A stretch of DNA of 64,000 nucleotides, taken from the NCBI GenBank assembly GCA_947650285.1, contig CANTFL010001487.1, positions 186,001-250,000 of the forward strand, read 5' to 3'. A program made the translations under genes and the position numbers. Source of the DNA: Hyaloperonospora brassicae (Eukaryota > Oomycota > Peronosporomycetes > Peronosporales > Peronosporaceae). The notes beneath the pieces are model-generated. The model was not told the origin of the DNA and made no database searches. It saw only the letters and a list, made by a program, of their open reading frames with translations. Positions 9,959 through 19,745 of the stretch are shown in pieces. Each line of letters starts with the position of its first letter. Position 1 is the first letter of the stretch.

Positions 9959-12100
9959 GTGGCAATTGAGCATTCTCACGAGCAGTTGGAAGTCTGGACG
10001 AACCGGATCAAGGGGCGTCAAGGGCCATTGACAAGATGAAGTCGCATTTTGCATTACAGCTAGGAATCGTAGCTCGAGGGAAAGAACTTGGTAATGCAGA
10101 TACCGTTTTGCTTAGCCCTTTGACCATGAAGTCATCAATATTTCGTGATCCCTTTCGCTCGGACGGCGTTGCAATGAACGAATGGGTTTTTCGGCTTTGG
10201 CATTTGCCGCAGTACTTAACATAGTGGCGTGCACCGAGCATAGCACCTTTTCAGTAATGTCTGTCCTCTTTCGCTTACATCTTGACTACTAAGCCATCAA
10301 ATGACACCCCCACGTCCATACTCACGTATGCACTTATTGCGGTAGTCACAAGTTCGTGTGTTGAACGTGTCGCAACTGACACGGAGCATGAATGCCGTTA
10401 AAATCGTTGCAAAGCAAGACACGGTCAGGCCATAACAAGACGCGTGACATCATCGCGACATGCTATGTTCGACTAGTGTAAAGAAAACGGCTCTCCACAA
10501 AATACGTAACGTGAATCGGTAGCAACCGAAGCAGTTTGTGATCGTCAGTCCGCCAAAATTATGTGGATCATCAAGAGCAGCAATGGACTGCGAGTTACAT
10601 AAAGACGCAAATTTAGTAGCTGTGTGATGGACATCATGTGCTCGTGAAGCGATCAATTTTTTGCTGCCTCGCAGTGCATCGGTAGCTAAATCTGTCAACA
10701 CCATTCCGGCTCCTCTTACCACCACGCGTCGAAGTTGACATTCGTCATTCATCGTCTTATCTTTCGCAATGGGTATCATATGAGCTTCAAGATCGACACT
10801 TGTGTTGACCAATCGCCCACAGACACTCGCTACCGATTTTTTCGAGACAGGTGCTGCCCACGGAGAAGCCTATAATCGGTGTGACTCTTTCGCCATCATG
10901 CCTCCATTCGACCACCTCCTCTATGTTGACGCTATTGACAACAGATCGACAGCGAATATCGATCGTAAATTCTATTTCGATCTCTTGTTCACTGATCCAG
11001 TGACTAGAAAGCCCAGCTCACAGAGATGCAATGTCTAGAAATACCCGAAAAAAGCGAAGCAAGGTGGACACAACATCACACATGGAGGTAGCGCAAAGTG
11101 TACGGTAGACGGATGCGCTGCACAAACGATCAATCGAGGGCTGTATGTGGTCCGTGGCAGAGGCAAGTGATGCCAGACAGCAACTTTCGCCAAGTGCATA
11201 GACAGAAGGGCTTTGTTGGCTTCGAGGTGGTGCAAGAACTGTGGCTACCACGAGTGCTTCGGATACGCACAGAGCGATAGAGCATATGCGCTCAAGGTAA
11301 GTCACGAGCTGTACTTGATGGCTTGAGCGATACTGTACGTTGTGATAGCTTCTAGGGTTTGTCTCGCTTAGGTAATGGCACGCGGTGCCGAATCGACGAG
11401 TGCAAACAAGCTGTGCTGTAAGACATACTAAGCGTCGTCCTTGGCGGCTGCCATAGATGTCTGTCTCTTTACAAGCTCGTACACGACACTCAGTGACCTC
11501 ACGATAGATAAAGCTCAAGATTAAAATAGAGATCGAAAATATTTGCAACAACATGAGCATTTCCATAATTCAACACGAGAAATGACATGTCGTCACTTTG
11601 GTCTGCTATACGAGTAACACCGATCGCACCTTAAAGTTATGAAGGACCTGTGACGTGTCCGTCCGGCGGGTTGCAGTGAGCTTTTATGAGACGACGTGAA
11701 TGCGCAAGTCATCAAATAGATCGTATAAAATGGGCGCTTTTTTATAAACGAACGATACCCGGATGCGTAATTTACACAGATACGTCCATGGGCATAACAT
11801 AGGAACGTTGATAGGAAGTGATGAAGTTTTGCGCTGCGCTGTTGAGATATATACGTCTCGGATAGTACCCTGAGGTTTTAGAAATAGGCTCTGAGGTTGA
11901 GCATTTAAGAGCAAAGCATTATGTGGTGAGTGCGAGACAAGTTTTGATCTTCGGCGCTTTGGGTGGCGGTGCAAATTTGGCTTCGGAGATTCTAGACATC
12001 CTATTTATCAGAAACGACGAGCCAAAAGACAATCTGCAGCTTCCTAAATGTTAAATCAAAAACTTTCATGACGTACGGGCATGACGTATGGTGATGTTGC
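9959..12100. other. intergenic, no gene supported
   Basis: Several open frames exist (for example 10450-10812 and 11018-11566 on the minus strand, 10802-11038 on the plus), but none has recognisable motifs or consistent codon bias. It may hold the 3' region of the aminopeptidase gene and decayed sequence. Confidence 0.45.
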
Positions 12101-12103
12101 CGT

Positions 12104-12110
12104 TCATTTC
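12104..12110 (+). promoter_or_regulatory. candidate oomycete Inr
   Basis: TCATTTC, followed by TATCGC, lies 97 bp upstream of the Yip1-family start codon at 12201. It resembles the oomycete initiator core (TCAYTYY type) usually found 50-100 bp before the start codon. The match is short and could be chance. Confidence 0.35.
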
Positions 12111-12200
12111 TATCGCTCGTGAACATTTCTATTCACGTGCGTTTCACAAATATCGCAATTCCCGCCACTTGCCACTTCGAACAACGCTCGTCATTACGTT

Positions 12201-13125
12201 ATGAACATGAACATGGATCCCAACACCATGAGCCCGTGGTTTACGTCACAGGATGGGGCGTTCCCGCCTACAAATGCGCCAACACATCGCCCTATCAACA
12301 ACAGTGGTGGTCCAGGCTTTACTGCGGCGATGTCAGGGTCCAGCGGACTTAGCGGCACGGTGGGCTCGTCGTCGGGGTATTATGAGGACGGGGACGACGA
12401 AAATGAATTTGCGGACGAGCCACCGCTTTTGGAAGGTTTTTGGGACTGGCTACTCATTTGCGTGTCGATTTGGGGTTTGTGATGGAGGAGCTAAATGTCA
12501 ATGTGCTTTTTCGATCTTTTGCGACAGAGTTGGGGATCAATTTTGAGCACATTTGGGCCAAAACGGTGTCCGTGCTGCTCCCAACGAAGCAGATCAACGA
12601 GCACATTCTGGATGATGCCGACTTGGCAGGACCGCTGGTCTTTTGTTTCCTCTTTGGCACATGTTTGCTATTGGTAATGGGACAAACTGATACAAAAACA
12701 AACTGTGCTGCTGCTTGATTTATTCTGACACTTGTGTCGTGTCGTGCTGTATGCGTATTTTTTGTGACCAGGCTGCAAAGGTTCACTTTGGCTACATCTA
12801 CGGGTTCGGCGTCCTCTCATGCATGTTCATGTACATGCTGATGAATCTGCTGTCCCCGGAACGGACGATCGACATTTACCGAGTGTGCTCAGTGCTGGGC
12901 TACTGCTTGCTACCGATCATCGGTCTCGCAGCGATCAACATTGTGGTCTCGGTGAAAGACCTGGGCATTGCAGGCTTCGTGCTAGCCAGCGTGTGCACAC
13001 TCTGGAGCACACACACGGCGTCGCGTTTTTTCGAGAAGGCGCTCTACATGACGGAGCAAAAGTATCTTGTCATGTACCCGACCATGCTGGTGTATGCTTG
13101 TTTCGTGCTCATCGCTGTATTCTAA
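12201..13125 (+). CDS. YIPF5: Yip1-family membrane protein (YIPF5-like), three exons
   Basis: Yip1-family proteins bind Rab GTPases and act in ER-to-Golgi traffic. The inferred exons are 12201-12435, 12528-12673 and 12772-13125, with GT-AG introns of 92 and 98 bp. Splicing gives a 244-residue protein, close to the roughly 257 of YIPF5. The first junction creates the conserved block LLEELGINFEHIW and the second joins CLLL to AAKVHFGYIYGFG. Residues 1-70 are a Gly/Ser/Pro/Asn-rich cytosolic tail. The remainder has five membrane segments: PLVFCFLFGTCLLL, GFGVLSCMFMYMLMNLL, VLGYCLLPIIGLAAINIVV, GIAGFVLASVCTLW and PTMLVYACFVLIAVF. The frame is open throughout with no lesions, so it should be functional. 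It converges on the eIF4G-like gene, whose stop lies 159 bp downstream. Confidence 0.9.
12436..12527 (+). other. intron 1 of the Yip1-family gene
   Basis: Donor GTTTTTGG after GAAG and acceptor GCGACAG before AGTTGGGG. Removing it restores E-E-L-G-I-N-F, the family's conserved sequence. Confidence 0.85.
12674..12771 (+). other. intron 2 of the Yip1-family gene
   Basis: Donor GTAATG after CTATTG and acceptor GTGACCAG before GCTGCAAAG. The junction falls in phase 0 and keeps the membrane topology. Confidence 0.87.
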
Positions 13126-13284
13126 GCATCCCACAATGAACAAAGCTCGTGCGTCGTTTGCTTCTGCAGTTGTACGTTCAGTTTGCATTGACGGGCAAGA
13201 ACATTTGCTTTGCTGCTCTCAGCTACGACGTCGACACTATTCCTCCATTCATCAACTTTACGAAGCAGACGCTTGTCCGGTGTG

Positions 13285-16200
13285 TTACATGAGGAACTCA
13301 AGCGAATAGTCCTTGTAGAACGCCCGTACTGCCTCCTCATTGCGATCCGCCTCGGCCAGTAACGCCATAAAGTCGACGCTTTCCATTGCAAGCAGCTCCT
13401 GCACCTTAGCTTCGTCTTCACACGACAGCACGGCCGCAAGGGTCGATCCAACCAGCTTTGCGGCCTTGCCATTGTAGCACAAGTGCTCCGACATAGATAC
13501 GAGCTGAGGGACTGTGATGCTTCCAGCTACCACCGAGGGAGCTACCATCACGCTCAAATACGGGAGCGTCTTCGGAATGTCAATCTCAACGTCCTCGGCG
13601 AACTCTAGCAACTCTTGCAGCGCACTTTTCAGGGCTGTGCCAGTCACAACCTTACGGTCATACAAACCAGCCAGGAAGCTCGCAATGGCCTCCCGCTCCT
13701 TGTCACCCTTATCCAAACCGATGCTTAGAACCTTGTTGGGGATCAGACCATAATGGCTTGTGGAATTTAGCTCGGCAAAGCTCGCGTATGCTTCATCCAG
13801 ATCCTCTAGCTCAACATACTCGTCCAGAATGGCCTTCACCTTCTTTCCAAACGCCTCAGCCGTCAGGGCTGGAGCAGCCTCCGCTTCGGGTGCTTCTTCA
13901 GACTTAGCAGACCGATCCATGTTCAGCTTTTCCGGAGATGATGTTGGTGGCCGACTGACGTCCTCCCGACTACGTGAAGAGCGCAGCGTTGTCGATGAAG
14001 AGCTGTTGCTGCGGCTGCGCCCTTTACGCCCAGACTCCTTGCCGCTCAACGAAGCAAAAGCGTTATCGGTCAAGCGAGCACTACTAGGGTGACGAGGGAT
14101 GCCAGCCGAGGGAGCAACGAATCGGTCCGAGTTACAGCGATGCTTGGTGCCTTTCTTGCGCGCATTACCTGTAACAGTCTCCCAGCCATCTGCATCCACG
14201 GTAGGCGCAGTAGTCGTGCTCGTTGGTGACGAAAAAGAAGACAAGCTTCGATTTTTCCAGGCCGCTGAGGCGCCACCGCCGCTGCTGCCACGCCGCCGGT
14301 CGTTCGAGCCAGTTGGTCCTGTGGAGTTCATCGAGTAGCTGCGCTGCAGACGAGCTTGGCCATTAGCTTTGCTGCTGTTGCGTTCTTTCTCTTTTGCCTC
14401 ACGAGCAACTTCAGCGTGCACCTCAGCGATAGTCATTGCCTTTGTCTCTTTGCGCCGGGCAATCCACCGGTTCGAGCGCAGCTCTAGCAGGTCTTGGAGC
14501 ATGAACCGTACACGAGTGCAAAGGAGATCCGGATCCAGACTCAGCTTCTTGATGGTGGCATAGTACCCATTGATGTGATTTAGCTCCGCCTTCTCGGACG
14601 CTTTGCTCTCCAGGGACTGGCCGATCGTACTCAGCAAATTACACAAGCACTCGAGAGACTCCTCGTCAGGTGCCATTATGTCACCAAACAGAATAAGGAC
14701 ACACTCGTGCATGATGCGCGAGCTCAGCATGCGCTGTTTAAATAGCTCACCAACAAAGCGAATGTGACCCAAAGAAGCACGCTTCATCAGTAGCTCCTTT
14801 TCGAGACGCTCGTCCTCGCGCAAGTCTTTGAGTCCCTCTGTGTCCGGCTTCGCCTCAAACTCTTTCTGACAACGCTGCAGAAGCAGTTTGCGAAAGAGCT
14901 TGTGTGTATCCGCTACAACCTCGTTGTCCTCGAGGGAAATCGCAGGCATGGCAGTCTGCGCGATCTTCGCGCACAACTCAGCGTACATCGTCGAGAAATG
15001 CCACTCCATCTGAGCCTTAGCAATGACCATCTCAATCACACCCTTCAGTACATCCAGGCCGCGCACAGCAACCTCGATGAGCTGATCAGATAGCTTGTCA
15101 AACTTTTCAATCGAGAGCTTGTTCAAAATGGACTTGGCCTCCTTCAATGACGCATCCGCATTCTCGACTGGGTCGTCCAGACGCGATTTGGCGTGCGATG
15201 GCTTCCAACGCGTCTCGTCATTGATATCAAGCGGAGCACAGTCCTCGAGGGGAGGAGCTGTGTCGTGGACATTACGACCTCCACGGCCGCCGCGGCCTCC
15301 GCGACCACCCCCACGCTCACGCCGCCCGCGTCCTTCGTTGAAACTACTGCTGCTATTGTGACGACCCAGCGTCCGAGACGAATCGTTGCTGTACATGCCT
15401 CTGCTTGACTCCTCCGGTACCGATGCCGAAAGAGCCTTCGTTGTCGTTTCAGCTGCAATCACCATGCCTTTCACACGTTCGGGCATCCGGCACTCTTCCA
15501 CCTCTGGCTCCATCGCTAGCAACTGTTCAATTGTGTAGATAATACGCTCGCCAATCAAAGCCTGTTCCGTCACAACCTCGGGCTTCTCGTCGACCTCTGC
15601 TTCCTTCGCTACAGCCTCAGCTGCTTCCTCCGCTACAACCTCAGCTAATTCTTCGACATCCACATCGTGCTTCTGTTTCTCCTCGCACTCGATCGCTTCG
15701 ATCGCAATCTCTTCCTTCACATCATGCTCCTTTTCGATCACGTGCTGCTCTTCCGTCTCTGGCTCAGACGTATTTGACGATGCAGCAGAAGTCGCGGGCG
15801 TCGACACCGTCTCCAGTACACTCGTCTTCACCTGTTCCTCCACGATTACTTCACTCACTATCGTGCTAGTCACACCAGAGTCAACAGACACTGTCGTTTC
15901 TTTGATCACACCAGAGTCAACAGACACTGTCGTTTCTTTGATCACACCAGAGTCTACAGACACTGTCGTTTCTTTGATCACACCAGAGTCTACAGACACT
16001 GTCGTGTCTTTGATCTCCACCTCGGACGGACCACTTGATCGAGGCACGAACGCTGGCGCATTAACTACAAACAAAAAGCCGTCAGTACTCTATGAAAAGC
16101 CCCGCACGCCTGTACGCGCTTTCACTTTCTACCAAGTAGAGAATAAAACACGTACAAGAGGGAACAAAGGGCTGGGCGGCCACATTGAGTTGACGCTTGG

Positions 16201-16369
16201 ATGGCGGCGGCACAGAATAGGCGACGGGTGTCCAGACGGACGCTTTTGTATTCAGCACAAAATTCTTTGCAGTCGGACGCAGCTTCGAGCCAGTCGTTGA
16301 GACGCTTTGTGGGGTCGTTGTATTGCCAGTTGGTGGCGTCGCGCGCGTTTCAACGTGCGCTTCGACCAT
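13285..16369 (-). CDS. EIF4G: eIF4G-like translation initiation scaffold (MIF4G + MA3), two exons
   Basis: A scaffold of the cap-binding complex that bridges eIF4E, eIF4A and eIF3. Exon 1 (16369-16156) and exon 2 (16064-13285) are joined across a 91 bp intron (donor GTACGT, acceptor TTTGTAG), giving about 997 residues. The junction produces FVPSFNAPAFVPR, which resembles a PAM2 poly(A)-binding-protein motif. Residues about 89-136 are four 12-residue repeats (VIKETTVSVDSG type). An acidic region follows, then the eIF4E-binding motif YTIEQLL at Y248 (Y-x4-L-hydrophobic) and an RGG box near 316-335. The MIF4G domain is about 376-600, a Ser-rich linker follows, the MA3 domain is about 808-921, and an acidic/aromatic tail ends the protein. 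The start is the ATG at 16369; a longer frame begins only with GTG, and a stop lies upstream. No lesions are seen. Confidence 0.9.
15864..16013 (-). repeat. 36 bp tandem repeat inside the eIF4G-like gene
   Basis: About four in-frame units encode a Thr/Val/Ser-rich 12-residue repeat. Three units are near-identical at DNA level, with only occasional third-base changes (for example AACAGAC versus TACAGAC), which points to recent expansion. The outermost copy differs in its first residues (IKDTT). Confidence 0.88.
16065..16155 (-). other. intron of the eIF4G-like gene
   Basis: On the minus strand, donor GTACGTGTTT and acceptor TTTTGTTTGTAG. Splicing in phase 1 joins TCT T to TT AAT and continues the frame into exon 2. 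Confidence 0.8.
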
Positions 16370-16381
16370 TCGATCTGCCAC

Positions 16382-16896
16382 AGGGCTTCTAATGCTGTCG
16401 AGATAGAGTGACCGCTTGTTTCAATGGGGAAAACAAAGGCACACGCAGGTGGAGCAGAAAAAAGACCACGCGCTGGAGCACAAGGCGACTGCAAAGTACT
16501 TAGGAGGAGAATAAAGGCTCGAGGAAGGCAACTAGAGGCGTCAAGAGGAGTCGCGCGCTCTCTCTCTCTCTCGCTCACGCTCTCGATGCGAATGGCGAGA
16601 ACGGTGCGAGCTGCAAAGTGGAGACAAACGATTGGTTAGAAACGTTTCAACCAATCAAAGGGGTTTCGTGGTGTAATTTGACTGGTGGAGACTACGTGAG
16701 ACCGCAAACCCGCGCACACACTTCAAGTTGACCGTATGGGAATCTATTCGCTTATCGCCGCTGCTGCACCGGTCTGTAAACACTTCTTGTTGGTCCTCTC
16801 CTTCTTCTTCACACTCACACCTTTTTTCTCGCAGTCGTCGCCTTTGTGCGTTTTGCATCGCACGTTGCGTCCGTCTCTCTTTGTCCTTCTACTCGC
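16382..16896. other. promoter region of the eIF4G-like gene and 3' region of the GAF gene
   Basis: This spacer contains a short CT microsatellite near 16556-16575 and the CCAAT palindrome at 16630-16656. Its right part, from about 16675, is homologous to the 3' flank of the FYVE/GAF gene near 51573, so it belongs to a duplicated segment. No ORF is convincing. Confidence 0.6.
16630..16656. promoter_or_regulatory. palindrome carrying two opposed CCAAT boxes
   Basis: The arms GATTGGTT and AACCAATC enclose the palindrome GAAACGTTTC, with one extra A on the left. Two CCAAT boxes therefore face each other around a dyad, about 260 bp upstream of the eIF4G-like start codon. A role in binding a CCAAT factor is inference. 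Confidence 0.45.
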
Positions 16897-17856
16897 TTAG
16901 CCAGCAATGCGCTCGTTCGCGTGTTTTCCGAGGATCGCGGACGCTGCGTCGGCGAGTTTCATGAGTCGCCAGTACTGCGACCTCGTCATCTGATGCGACG
17001 TCTCGTCCATGCAGCACAGCGCACCGACCACGACTTTTTCGTGCTCACGGCCACGCACCGTGACGGATATGGGGAACCCCGTGTAGAACTGCAGACTCAT
17101 TCGCTTCACGGGCGCAATCTGGTGGAAGCGCGCGTCAGCTTCAGCGTGACGCACAAGCAATGGCTTGTCCTCCATGACAAAGTGCTGGCAAAACGTCTGT
17201 TCCCGCGGGTTGCCGCTCCCAACGTCCCACGTCTCGGGCGCGTTCGTTGCCAGCAGTCGCACCACGTCACGTTCCACGAGCGTGACGACACTGTGTGGAC
17301 AGTCCAATTCGGCCGCAGCGAGTGCACAGATCACGTTGAGCTCGGGAACGTCAACAATGGCGTGGAGACGCAGCTGCTCAATGACACTCACGCGCTCCGT
17401 CTCATTTGACGGAATGGGGTACACCAGCTTCTCAGCGTCCGCTTGATCCTTCTCGGTCGAGGCTGGGGTTGCTGAGGACGGGCAGGAAGCGGAGCTCGCG
17501 AATTCACAGGCTGCTAAATCCATCGGACGCTTGGAGACGTCCAATGCAGCTTTGGCAATGTCCACGCATTGGGGTGCAGAGGTGGCGTCGCGCAGGAGCT
17601 TGGCATGGTCTTCAGCTTGCATTGCCGACTTGTCCTGGTTGACCAGCAGCAGTTGGGCGAGGACCGTCAGTGCCGCGTGGTGACGTGCCGTCTTGGCCCC
17701 GTCGTTTGGCACTTGTGCCAGTAGGTCGGCGAGCAGTTGACTGGACGAGGAGTCCGACGTTGTCGAAGAGCCTGGAGATGGATCGGCCGTGCACTCGAAA
17801 GCAGTTGACGCGGAGAGAGATGATGCGGCTGGCTCAGCCTTTGGACTGCTTGACAT
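16897..17856 (-). CDS. GAF-domain protein, truncated paralogue of the START/FYVE/GAF protein
   Basis: A 319-residue protein starting at an ATG (MSSSPKAEPAAS). Residues about 35-110 are a helical region (SSSQLLADLLAQVPNDGAK), and about 155-315 form a GAF domain (ELNVICALAAAELDCPHSVV, REQTFCQHFVMEDKPLLVRH, GALCCMDETSHQMTRSQYW). It aligns along its whole length with the C-terminal part of the gene at 51732-53888, including low-complexity parts, but lacks the START-like and FYVE domains. The 3' flank is also related. The frame is intact, so it may make a free-standing GAF protein, but promoter acquisition cannot be judged. GAF domains bind small ligands or act as dimer modules; the ligand is unknown. 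Confidence 0.78.
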   Translation of the reverse strand: MSSSPKAEPAASSLSASTAFECTADPSPGSSTTSDSSSSQLLADLLAQVPNDGAKTARHHAALTVLAQLLLVNQDKSAMQAEDHAKLLRDATSAPQCVDIAKAALDVSKRPMDLAACEFASSASCPSSATPASTEKDQADAEKLVYPIPSNETERVSVIEQLRLHAIVDVPELNVICALAAAELDCPHSVVTLVERDVVRLLATNAPETWDVGSGNPREQTFCQHFVMEDKPLLVRHAEADARFHQIAPVKRMSLQFYTGFPISVTVRGREHEKVVVGALCCMDETSHQMTRSQYWRLMKLADAASAILGKHANERIAG

Positions 17857-18847
17857 GGTATTCAGATGTACTTGATACTGGATAGTCGTCTTCGGATATG
17901 GGTAGCAAAATGCAAAGTGGGGAGAGACGGAAGGCGATCAGTCTCGTAATCTCATCGCGCTTGTTTACAAACCTACGGAGTGGCATAGTCACGTTTGGAT
18001 ACCGGCGGAAAAGAGAGAACGCGCTCGAAATTCGCTCCAACGAGCTTCTATAGTATCCGCTGCACCGAACCTCAACGTCTGTCGCCTAATGGAACATCTG
18101 TCGATTTACACTACGTCTGTCGACTGGAATTACGTCTCCGTCGTGCAGTTTCGGTCAGCTTTTGCTTCTCGCATCTCGGTGAGGAGGAGCTTTGGGTGAA
18201 CATGTCAGCTGGCGTGCGAGACTCTTCGCCATTTCCGACCTTGAGTGTCCCACCTTTGGCATGCGAACCGATACGATCCATTCTAACATGCATTTCTCGT
18301 GCTGTCAATTGTAGCAGATCGCACTTCGTCCGACTTATCACGTAGCTAGAAATTGTAGATGCATGCCTCATCGTGTACCCTTTCGACGCGACCTTTGGGG
18401 ACAGCGGCACTTTCGTACCCGTTTTCCTGGCTAGCGGCGGCTGCCACACCGCCATGCATGCCAGTGGACGCTCTGACTTCTGCATTGTCCATCATGGATT
18501 CGCTACATCATTAAAAATCCATCTTCCAGCTGCTTTCATGCCGCTTGAATTTCGTTTGTAAGCGCGTCTTCATTGGTTAAATCAAGAAGGCATCCCCGCA
18601 ATGATATTAACGCACAAGACTTTATTGACATTTATGTCATTTTGCCAATGCGAATCTTAGCTTATCAGGTAAAACTAGTTAGCACTTTTCCCTTATTTTC
18701 AGATAACATTTGTAAGAAAATGACATTGCTCTATTTACGAGCTGCTGCCGTCTACAATAATTGGATGGCTAATCCACCAATCGAAACGAGGTATGCGCAA
18801 CGAGTTGCTCGCAACCACACATTATCGCGGGCCTCTACCGTAGAATC
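17857..18847. other. intergenic, no gene supported
   Basis: Frames at 17995-18345 (+) and 18111-18485 (-) overlap each other and lack recognisable motifs. The 18573-18947 frame (+) runs into the terminal repeat of element A and is not a gene. Confidence 0.45.
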
Positions 18848-19043
18848 CATAACGAAATCTCAACTTCTTCTCTGTGCTGCAAAATGGAAAGTAGCATTAA
18901 GAGATAAAAGAACTGCTAAAATGAGTATGAATTCTCTCATGAACTGATCATTTCAATCCAGATAATTTGATGACCGCTGTCCATGCAAGTTGCCCTTTTC
19001 ACTACACGCACATCACCGTCGTAAGTCGTGATCCTTTATTTCA
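18848..19043 (-). repeat. 3' LTR of element A
   Basis: On the minus strand it follows the end of the A polyprotein (DYLTKPLAAPQSM...). It shares long blocks with 36546-36738 and 24561-24749, including GGGCAACTTGCATGGACAG and GCAGCACAGAGAAG. The copies are diverged (many substitutions and gaps), showing that A is much older than the elements inside it. Confidence 0.7.
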
Positions 19044-19440
19044 ACTTGCACTCTCGCGAATTCCGCTTTCATCGCGCAGTCGCATTGATTGCGGTGCAGC
19101 AAGTGGCTTCGTCAGGTAATCGACAAGCTGCATAGCTGACGGAACATGTTTGAGCTGGACTCGCCTTGCTCAATGTGGTCTCGAACAAAATGCATCCTGA
19201 GATCGATGTGCTTAGCTCTTGGTGTGTATCTTTGATTCGTCGCGATACTTATCGCCGACTTGTTGTCCATGTGCACCGTGGTCGCGGTCTCACACGTGAC
19301 GACTATCTCTTCCAGCAAATAAGATATCCATATCACTTCTTGCGTAGCTAGTGCCAGTGTCATGTATTCTGCATCAGCAGAGGATAAAGCCACAAAAGTT
19401 TGACGCTTGCTTTTGTATGCGATAACCGCGCCTTCGAGTA
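19044..19440 (-). pseudogene. element A, RNase H C-terminal part
   Basis: Encodes the copia RNase H core (ALSSADAEYMTLALATQEVI, then MDNKSAISIATN and RAKHIDLRMHFVRDHI) and the tail typical of copia polyproteins (QLVDYLTKPL). A frame change near 19150 interrupts it. It is cut off on its 5' side by copia-1 at 19446. Confidence 0.85.
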
Positions 19441-19445
19441 AAATC

Positions 19446-19699
19446 TGTTGATGGGTGCACTGTCAATGCACGGTCAACAAAGCCAACTGTGATTTGCTAC
19501 GCACAAGTGACAAGACAGCGACGATACGACAGGGTGTAAACGGTTCACGTGCAGTCTGATGATTCTAGAACTACCTTGAGTGTATGTTCTAGAATCCATC
19601 AAGATCAAGGAAAGCTACAAGGTAGAAGAAGATAACACGACGAGTAAGTTCATAGGAAAACTAATTCAATACACTTTCCAATTTTCCTTCGACATAACA
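19446..19699 (+). repeat. 5' LTR of copia-1
   Basis: 254 bp, starts TG and ends CA; identical to 23995-24248 except one base. Confidence 0.97.
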
Positions 19700-19714
19700 G
19701 GTTATGAGCCCAAG
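19700..19714 (+). other. primer binding site of copia-1
   Basis: GGTTATGAGCCCAA directly follows the LTR. It is complementary to the anticodon arm of initiator methionine tRNA rather than its 3' end, as in Drosophila copia, implying priming by a half-tRNA. The same sequence follows the copia-2 LTR at 25101. Confidence 0.75.
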
Positions 19715-19745
19715 AGCTTAAGGACCTCTGCCAGAAGCCAGTACG

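Noticed and set aside
11018..11566. 182-codon minus-strand ORF
   Set aside because: No domain, atypical composition and no codon bias; probably chance.
16370..16381. Longer N-terminus of the eIF4G-like protein
   Set aside because: The longer frame begins at GTG; the first ATG downstream of the nearest in-frame stop is at 16369.
18573..18947. 124-codon ORF considered as a secreted effector candidate
   Set aside because: It overlaps the LTR of element A, has no signal peptide and no RxLR or EER motif.
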